This document shows, piece by piece, positions 58,901 to 64,000 of a stretch of 64,000 bases of DNA (position 1 is its first letter; each line of letters begins with the position of its first letter). Source of the DNA: Rhynchonema sp. JSB1_4 (lineage: Eukaryota > Nematoda > Chromadorea > Monhysterida > Xyalidae); NCBI GenBank assembly GCA_030248065.1, contig JASAMV010002096.1, positions 1 to 64,000 of the forward strand, written 5' to 3'. Position numbers and translations under genes: made by a program. The notes beneath the pieces were generated by a model. It saw nothing but the letters and a program-made list of their open reading frames with translations, did no database searches and was not told the origin of the DNA.

Positions 58901-61900
58901 CATGATTGCATTACGGCACTGCCATCCCGGCAACATCAAAGATAGGTTTAGAATTATCAGCATTTGTTGTCGTAAATTATTGTGAATTTCACCTTTTTCT
59001 GTGTAAGCCAGCGAGTGGTACCCTCGTCTCAGGCCTAGTCATTTAGCGGTGAAACATCAGATCAATTTCCAAATTTGCCACCTCATTAGAACTGCGTAAA
59101 ACAGTTGCCGAAATCTTTTTCAGAAAGTGTTTCTCAGTACCACGCCAAATGATACGTGAAAAGTGGAGAATTGCTATTAATTGTGATCGAAATCATCCAC
59201 ACTGTGATCCGCTTTATATGTACTTTACATGGTGTTATTCTTCCCGTTCATGGTGACGTAAAATGGTCCGATCATATCATGTCCCAAACAAAGAGGACAA
59301 GCTGCTCAATAAAAAGCTCAATGACATACATCCTATAAAATCAATCATCATATAAAAACAATCATATAAATATCATAGATATATCATATCATATACATAC
59401 CCAATCATATAAAAACACCTCACTCACCGACACTCATCGCCAATTCAAATGCCGTGTGACCATCAAAGCTGCGCACAGCCGTGTCAGCATTGTTGAACAC
59501 CAGGTAACGCGCAACGGTCGTATGACTGCAAAGAAATGCTTGAATTGACAGTCAACGCTATTTTATGATGAAGTAGAAATTGTGATAAACGGGTACCTCA
59601 TGAGTTTATGCAGTGTTTTGTTCTCTTTTTGTTTTTACTGTTTGATCCACCGGATGAATTTTCGACGGTTTGTTGAGATCACCGACCATTTTGTATGTAT
59701 AGTCCAGCCACGAGCTCATGAGACGAGTTTTTTTAAAGCTTGCTTGGCCAGATTAAAAAAATGCTCCGGTGACATGTGTTTTCGCAAACAAAAGAAAGAG
59801 ATTGGGCCGAGAGAGATGATAACAAGCTCCAACTGGCTGATCTCAATTTGTGCGTGCTTACGCGAACAGCAACGTTGTTCAACACAAAACTGTTTTGGGA
59901 GTCAAAAGGGAATTTACGCACCGAGGTGGAAAATGTGTTTTTAAAAAATACGTGCGGTTCTCTTTCTTTTATTTTCGAAATACGTGGAACCGGAACATTA
60001 TTGGATCTGTAGAAGTCAACTTCAAAAAAGGTCGTCTGACGAGCTGAACAACCGTAACACGGGCAGAACAGGCACTACTATTGGAAGCAGTGACGTTGTT
60101 GGTTTTGAGGCGTATTTCCTACAAAATTTTTACCAATAGACAAGCTAGCCTGGGCCCGCGGTGGCTTGATCCCGCTGGCTGGCTAGCTAGACCTACCTAA
60201 CCAGCTATATCACTGGCTGGAAGTGCTATAAAGACAGAATATTTCAGCCAAAACCATGCAATATGATCATTCATTTCATAGTCGAAAGCATTCACAAACA
60301 AAACACCCAGATATTTTATCAACTCTGCATCGTAGGAGAGCAACTAAAATGTTTACGATCGTCAAGCCACCTACTCCCATTTATTTCTTTAAAAAACTGT
60401 CACATGCAATTGGCACGAAGCCACCGAAATTTCAGGCGCCAATCCAATTTATATCTTATACTGTCCCCCCGCGCACGCACCCATGAAACACGGCCTGCAT
60501 GAGGGCGGTCCATCCGGCCTTTGTGTCCTGTGCGTTCACGGGCGCGCCCTTGCTCACCAACAACGACACCATGTCGACTCGGCCATGCACGGCCGCGTGC
60601 ATCAGTGGTGTGCTGCCATCGTCGGGGTCACGTGACCGCAACTTGCTCGGGTCGGCCGCCAATATCTCGCGCAAACGACGTGTGTCACCTGCGCTGATGT
60701 TTCAGGCCGAGTATATGAGACACACTCCGATTTTTGTGGTTAATTAGCGAGGATAAAACCATTAAAAAAACGATCAACGCAAATGATAGAAAATACTGAC
60801 TGACACACATTGCCATCGAGCACGTTTTACATCAACTTTATAGCCAAGCACTGCGTCCGAATAGGGCAAAGCAAAAACGAAATTTCTGTCAGGATATTAT
60901 TTAGCAACAGACTGGGAGCACTAATTGCAGCCAGCGTGGAAGTTATTTTAATTTGGTGGGGGTGGCGGCGAAAAAACTTTTACGATGGTCAAAAGTCACG
61001 GCCGCATCGTATCGAAAAACTACTGTCCAAATAAAAGTAGTCATTCCCAAAAGCGTAGCGTTGTCCAGCAGTAGTGCCTTCAGCGTCAGCTACGGCTTCT
61101 GATGTTTCAGGATGGGTATATACCAGGTTGCCTACATATGCAGGACTCAGTGCGCCATAAGTTTTTCGTTACAAGAAAGAAAGAATAGGCAAAAAATTGA
61201 TTAAACAGCGTTTAGTAATCGAAATGTCTATTCTCGATCTCGACAAGGAGATCGGCTAATTTTCGAGACAAAGCATGATTCGGTCAACTCATTCAAACTT
61301 ATTGACAGTGAATGTGATCACCTTAGGGTGGACTTAAGTTAAACACGGAAACCGGAACACGGAAATAACTTCCATACAAAATGATTTCGCTCATTTCCGC
61401 GCCACGGAAATATTTCTGTGCAGGAAAATATTTCCGGTTTCCGTGTTCAGTGATTTTTTATTTTCACGGAACACGGAAATATTTCCTTGAACATTATTGC
61501 TGTTTGTGTCAACACACAAACTTTTGACTTGAACAAAGCCGCTGGCTTGTGTCATCATCACTCGAAAAGCACCGTTTGTATGCCTGCGTTATTTGAATGT
61601 TCCGTGCCACGGAAATATTTCCGTGTTCCGGTTTCCGTGTTCAACCTAAGTCCGCCCTTAGTATAATCAGGTTGCAAGGGCCAGAAGCGATCCAAACAAA
61701 AAATAGACGGCAATTCAGCAAAAAAACTCACCATTCTTGATCGCGTCCACAATGCCCAGTTTGACGTCTTTCTTCGCTGGAAACAATACCGAAAGGGTTA
61801 TTTCGAATTATTTTTTTAATTTGCAACAGAATTAAAAATATTGCAATACGAATGAATAATAATAAATAATGGCAACGTACAGACAGCTCGGCGCAGGGTG

Positions 61901-63680
61901 GTGACCGGTTCGAGCAATGTGACCACATCCAACCGGCGTGCTTTCGATGCCAAATCCAGTGCTGTGCGTTCCTGCAAGTGTTGACGTTGATGTTTTTAAA
62001 TGACCTTGGGCTGATGTCTGTCGCAAAAAGTGGTTCACCATACTGCTTAACGTTGCATTGAATAAAATTGCAACACACCCATAAGCAATTACTACTCAAC
62101 CGTCTCAACCCAACATTGGGAACTGCTGAGCGTGCTCACAACATTTCGGCACCGCGCGCCCAGCTTTGATACTGTATTTCAAACGAAACTCACTCGCTGG
62201 CAGCTATAACTCGGAGTCTTTAGGTGTCACGGCACCCAAATTTCCAAAAAACCTGATTGAAACACTGTCGTCGGTCGCCCTCAACCATAGCGTTGGCTTG
62301 GGCATTTACACAAATTCTGGGCACGCCTGAGCCCGGATACTGTCTCATCCCCAAAACTCACTCCAGCAAAAGTCCTACATGCGCATACTGTATCAGACCT
62401 GTCTATTAACAGCATTAGCATCGGCGCCGTGTTCCAATAGTTGTGCGACCACGTGCGATTGCGAGTACAGCGCAGCCAACATCAACGGACTGTAGGCCAA
62501 TTGGCACATCGACGTGCGATTCACACGCGCGCCTCTGTAATCAAAGAAACTATGGGTGAAAAAAGTGCGCACAATGTATTTTTCTCGGTCGCTCCAGACA
62601 TAAAACGGCTGCTGCCTGAAAAACTTCCCCTACACTGCCTTTACTATGACGGAAGATTTCACAGATCAGGCAAAATCTACACTTCTTCAGCTGTTGTTCA
62701 CGCGAAAATGTTCTGCGATTAGTGCGTACAACATAATGGATGCGTGATCAAACGGTTTTTCAGAAATCGAAAGGGCTAAATTGAACAACAAAGAGAAATG
62801 CATTCGCTAGCAAACAAGCAGGTCGTGAATCTGTACCTTAACAAGTCAAACAACGACAACCCCTGCGCGTCAATATGACATAACCAAAAGTCCCCCATAC
62901 CTGGTCAACAACATGGACACAATGTGGTCCTGGTTGTGGAATGCGGCTGCCATTAACGGTGTCACGACCAGATCCGAACTGATTTGCTGTGCTTCCATGT
63001 CCAGGCTGAAATACGCATTGGAAATGTTTCTTTGTGATTTTCGATCTTTTTTTATCGGACGGCATCAGAAACGTCCAACATTGTGCAAAGTTCTGACTTC
63101 GTGGTCATTCGCGCGTGAAACATCAGCGTCAATTCGACATGTGTCGGCCGGGTGAGAATTGACTGACTTGAGATTCAAATCCACATGAAAATTCGATCGG
63201 TTTGCGACTCCAAATCATAAAACACAGCGAATTGTCAACAAAAACAAGATGCACATTCATTCTGCTGATATGGCTTATTGACTACCACCATAGACAGTGA
63301 TGCAATTAGTCCGGGTGATAGACGTAGATCGCTGAGAGTTATGCCAATTTACGGGGGCCAATGGTCGAGAGTTCAAAATTAGGGGTATGAAAATAGGTAA
63401 AAATTATGCTAAAATCGGCTTCCTGAGATTGCACCTCAAAAGCAGCTTTCGTTCAAAACGTCACAGACGCAAGCGAGCATTCAGCTAATCACGATTCAGT
63501 TTATTTGACTTTGCCCCCAGCCCCAACTACATCACTGACTACAGACAGAAAAAATACAAGCAATAATTCCCGAATCAAAATGAAAAAAAACAAATGCCCC
63601 ACCCGAGATCGATTAGTTCCCTTGCCAGGGCCATGTGTCCTCCCCTGCAGGCCAGTGTTAGCGCGTTGACGCTAAAGTAG
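44314..63680 (-). CDS. ANKS6: ankyrin-repeat and SAM-domain protein, ANKS6-like (5' incomplete)
   Basis: Exons in gene order: 63680-63603, 63005-62901, 62534-62399, 61971-61881, 61776-61732, 60688-60481, 59525-59428, 58807-58653, 58192-58023, 57224-57035, 56405-56319, then (gap with tentative exons) 46929-46594, 45983-45740, 45127-44839, 44466-44314. All listed joins up to 56319 and after 46929 keep phase. The early exons encode ankyrin repeats (NALTLACRGGH, TPLMAAAFHNQDHIVSMLL, SPLMLAALYSQ, STPLMHAAVHGRVDMVSLL, WTALMQAVFHGHTTVARYL). Then come a basic stretch (FKKSLRH), a Ser/Pro/Gln-rich linker and a SAM domain (DSVLKKLQLEEYSELF, then SLSDTDLKELGI) ending LKN-stop. This layout and the SAM wording match ANKS6, a NEK8/inversin-module protein; its C. 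elegans counterpart is the molting factor MLT-2. The start lies beyond the window's right edge. Confidence 0.75.
45253..45276. repeat. TTTCG pentanucleotide microsatellite
   Basis: Four and a half perfect TTTCG units in an intron of the ANKS6-like gene. Confidence 0.8.
46284..46509. mobile_element. GGGTG-ended fold-back MITE, complete
   Basis: 226 bp, nearly identical to 30045-30270, flanked by TTT on both sides. It lies in the ANKS6-like intron between the exons ending at 46594 and starting at 45983. Confidence 0.85.
47683..47729. mobile_element. 47-bp hAT-like micro-MITE
   Basis: CAGGGTTGGG and CCAACCCTG ends with only about 28 bp between, flanked by CCACCAAT / CCACCAAC (8 bp, one difference). 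It lies next to a candidate exon of the ANKS6-like gene and is read through by an open minus-strand frame. Confidence 0.8.
47745..49640 (-). other. tentative linker exons of the ANKS6-like gene
   Basis: Three minus-strand segments look coding and fill the gap in the linker. About 49640-49548 is Ser/Arg/Pro-rich after GTTTTAG. 48671-48602 follows CAATTTCAG, contains HQRQILQKHA and a run of Thr, and ends at GACA|GTGAGG. About 47890-47745 follows GGAATTCAG and contains WTKSGQNSFTDDDN. Their phases do not all agree, so at least one border is wrong. Confidence 0.4.
48077..48463. mobile_element. hAT-like MITE (CAGTGATGTAGTTGG ends)
   Basis: 387 bp with ends CAGTGATGTAGTTGG and CCAACCACATCACTG, perfect 8-bp duplication TGCACAAA (48069-48076 and 48464-48471). 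The interior repeats AGCAAGAAAGCTAGCTAGC. Copies at 57383-57726 and, shorter, at 60088-60215 and 63295-63537. Confidence 0.9.
49853..52006 (+). CDS. seven-transmembrane receptor, nematode chemoreceptor-like (copy A)
   Basis: Eight exons in phase: 49853-50035, 50548-50631, 50698-50814, 50890-51047, 51105-51326, 51389-51569, 51634-51751, 51867-52006, giving 400 residues. The N-terminus carries Asn-glycosylation sites (NSS, NNT) and no signal peptide. Exon 1 has TM1, exon 2 TM2, exon 3 TM3 ending in ERCY (compare the DRY/ERY box), exon 4 TM4, exon 5 TM5 followed by LSEYVCWRAR, and exon 6 TM6-TM7. The tail is basic. Overall form and the many small introns resemble nematode Sra/Srab/Sre-type chemoreceptors, but no signature fixes the class. 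It should act at a sensory membrane. Copy B lies 1.1 kb downstream with the same exon pattern. A MITE occupies intron 1. Confidence 0.75.
50039..50482. mobile_element. TA-target MITE in receptor A intron 1
   Basis: 444 bp with ends TAGTCCAGCAACAACTAACG and complement (one or two differences), flanked by TA. The left TA is bases +2 and +3 of the 5' splice site. Internal sub-ends (GCCTGATTGGTAAAGCGG and GCTTTACGGATCAGGC) relate it to 39207-39382. Confidence 0.85.
52007..52801. other. intergenic between receptors, nothing recognised
   Basis: 3' flank of receptor A and 5' flank of the MITE preceding receptor B. No further exon is supported; short frames have no splice context. Confidence 0.45.
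52802..53072. mobile_element. TA-target MITE directly upstream of receptor B
   Basis: 271 bp, TTGGTCGCACAATGACTA ends, flanked by TA (52800-52801, 53073-53074). Inner arms (AAGCGTTCTATTTATATTTT and complement) make it fold back. Its right end lies 7 bp before the ATG of receptor B. Confidence 0.9.
53080..54929 (+). CDS. seven-transmembrane receptor, nematode chemoreceptor-like (copy B)
   Basis: Eight exons in phase: 53080-53262, 53329-53412, 53477-53593, 53664-53821, 53889-54110, 54177-54357, 54425-54539, 54790-54929, giving 399 residues. The first six exons have exactly the lengths of those in copy A (183, 84, 117, 158, 222, 181), and the proteins align throughout (for example the shared VFLKQSLRTLGT, LPATLLVKFK and QRVFVLQKRE/QRIFVLQKRE). 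TM3 ends in ERCY as in copy A. Intron 1 begins with GC (CAG|GCAGGT). Intron 7 holds a fragment beginning CAGTGACGTAGTTGG at 54569. The stop TAA overlaps an AATAAA. It is a tandem duplicate, apparently intact, with the same likely sensory role. Confidence 0.75.
54925..54930 (+). terminator. polyadenylation signal overlapping the stop of receptor B
   Basis: AATAAA begins inside the last codons (CAA TAA AA). If used, the 3' UTR would be only about 15-25 nt, which is short even for compact genes; other signals downstream may be used. Confidence 0.3.
55029..55252. mobile_element. TA-target MITE, diverged copy
   Basis: About 224 bp with ends TACACCATAACAATACTTTT and complement of ATTGTGAGAGTA. The arms share TTAAACGCGTTGCCTGATCC with 39207-39382. 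Confidence 0.75.
55253..55893. other. possible minus-strand exon, unresolved
   Basis: Minus-strand frames at about 55680-55440 look partly coding (words SHIHPLTALGRGG and DKKSMFDPIVTQLRQQ in different frames) but no phased join to the ANKS6-like exons could be made. Confidence 0.25.
55894..55935. repeat. (AAC)n microsatellite
   Basis: Thirteen or so consecutive AAC units. Confidence 0.95.
57383..57726. mobile_element. hAT-like MITE (CAGTGATGTAGTTGG ends)
   Basis: 344 bp, flanked by TTCGGGGA / TTCAGGGA (one mismatch). Very similar along its length to 48077-48463, so both copies moved fairly recently. Intron of the ANKS6-like gene. Confidence 0.9.
58829..58901. repeat. intronic hairpin near a splice acceptor
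   Basis: TTGTTGTGTGTCTTTGAGAG and its complement pair over about 30 bp around a short loop, 22 nt upstream of the acceptor of the ANKS6-like exon at 58807. Confidence 0.75.
60088..60215. mobile_element. short hAT-like MITE (CAGTGACG ends)
   Basis: 128 bp from CAGTGACGTTGTTGG to CAGCTATATCACTG with flanks ATTGGAAG / GCTGGAAG (6 of 8). Contains CTGGCTGGCTAGCTAG as in the longer copies. Confidence 0.7.
61326..61657. mobile_element. GGGTGGACTTA-ended MITE, 3-bp TSD
   Basis: 332 bp with ends GGGTGGACTTAAGTT and complement of GGGCGGACTTAGGTT, flanked by TTA on both sides. A TTA duplication with GGG ends fits PIF/Harbinger elements. The arms repeat ACACGGAAA and ATATTTCCG words. Intron of the ANKS6-like gene. 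Confidence 0.75.
63295..63537. mobile_element. hAT-like MITE, diverged (CAGTGATGCAATTAG)
   Basis: 243 bp with right end CCCAACTACATCACTG. Flanks ACCATAGA / ACTACAGA agree at six of eight positions. An older member of the CAGTGATG family. Confidence 0.7.
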
Positions 63681-64000
63681 CTGCAATTCAGAAAGAAAAC
63701 TAAACCAACTTACATTTCAATGAAAAACGGCTTCGTTTGTTTTATTTTTGTGTTCCTATCCTATTTATTTTTGCGCAGAATTACAAAACGAAACGAAACC
63801 AAAGCACCGACAGTGGCTATTGCCTGGTCATGTCCGAGTAAAACATCAGCGCTGATTACTTCCAAAAAATCGGTCAGAAACCCTGAACAATCGAGCGATT
63901 AAATTTGTCAGACAAATTCGTTGGCTGTCTTTAATGATTCAGTCGATGTCATTGTTATTGGAATCGACGGCAAAAATGAACGACAGTTGGTATTCGACAA
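63681..64000. other. ANKS6-like intron to window edge
   Basis: No further ankyrin exon is seen. Contains one near-copy of the dispersed word (AAAACATCAG at 63843). Confidence 0.4.

Noticed and set aside
58617..58985. Arg-rich plus-strand frame
   Set aside because: Antisense to the phased ANKS6-like exon 58807-58653 and continues into an intronic hairpin.

Overview
This window is nuclear DNA of an animal, most likely a nematode, but that assignment is inference. The coding exons are short, the introns are GT-AG (a few apparently GC-AG) and 40-100 bp long, and acceptors often read TTTCAG or TTGCAG. The identifiable host genes are metazoan: a DEG/ENaC channel, C2H2 zinc fingers, two tandem seven-transmembrane receptors resembling nematode chemoreceptors, and an ANKS6-like ankyrin/SAM gene. 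In C. elegans ANKS6 corresponds to the molting factor MLT-2. There is no bacterial operon structure, and most long open frames are shadows of repeats.

Layout. 1-4.2 kb: two unidentified multi-exon genes converging near 2.9 kb. 4.5-34 kb: a dense field of non-autonomous DNA transposons with very few host exons. Several superfamily signatures can be read from termini and target-site duplications (TSDs): hAT-like elements (CAGGGTTG, CAGTGGTT or CAGTGATG termini, 8-bp TSD), TTAA-target fold-back elements, TA-target (Tc1/mariner-like) MITEs, and a GGGTG-ended family with a 3-bp TSD. They are nested up to four deep. One TTAA element (13778-22891) holds a 4-kb fold-back element, an old LINE fragment, a hAT-like MITE inside that LINE, and, inside the MITE, a 5'-truncated non-LTR retrotransposon with an intact RT/RNase H frame. 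The only trace of hAT transposase is a decayed C-terminus at 32 kb.

34.5-36.6 kb: a DEG/ENaC channel gene on the minus strand, eight exons joined in phase, with no TM2 exon found. 38-39.5 kb: a decayed C2H2 zinc-finger gene with a MITE inside its coding region. 39.6-43 kb: further MITEs, a Tc1/mariner-like element and a tRNA-like sequence.

44.3-63.7 kb and beyond the right edge: a large minus-strand ANKS6-like gene (ankyrin repeats at the N-terminal side, Ser-rich linker, C-terminal SAM). Two intact, tandemly duplicated seven-TM receptor genes (49853-52006 and 53080-54929, plus strand) lie inside one of its introns. An 11-bp word, TGAAACATCAG, recurs seven times in the window, mostly in this gene.

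Exon boundaries were worked out by hand from splice consensus and reading phase. No homology search was run. Family names rest on recognised motifs and the rest is labelled as unidentified.
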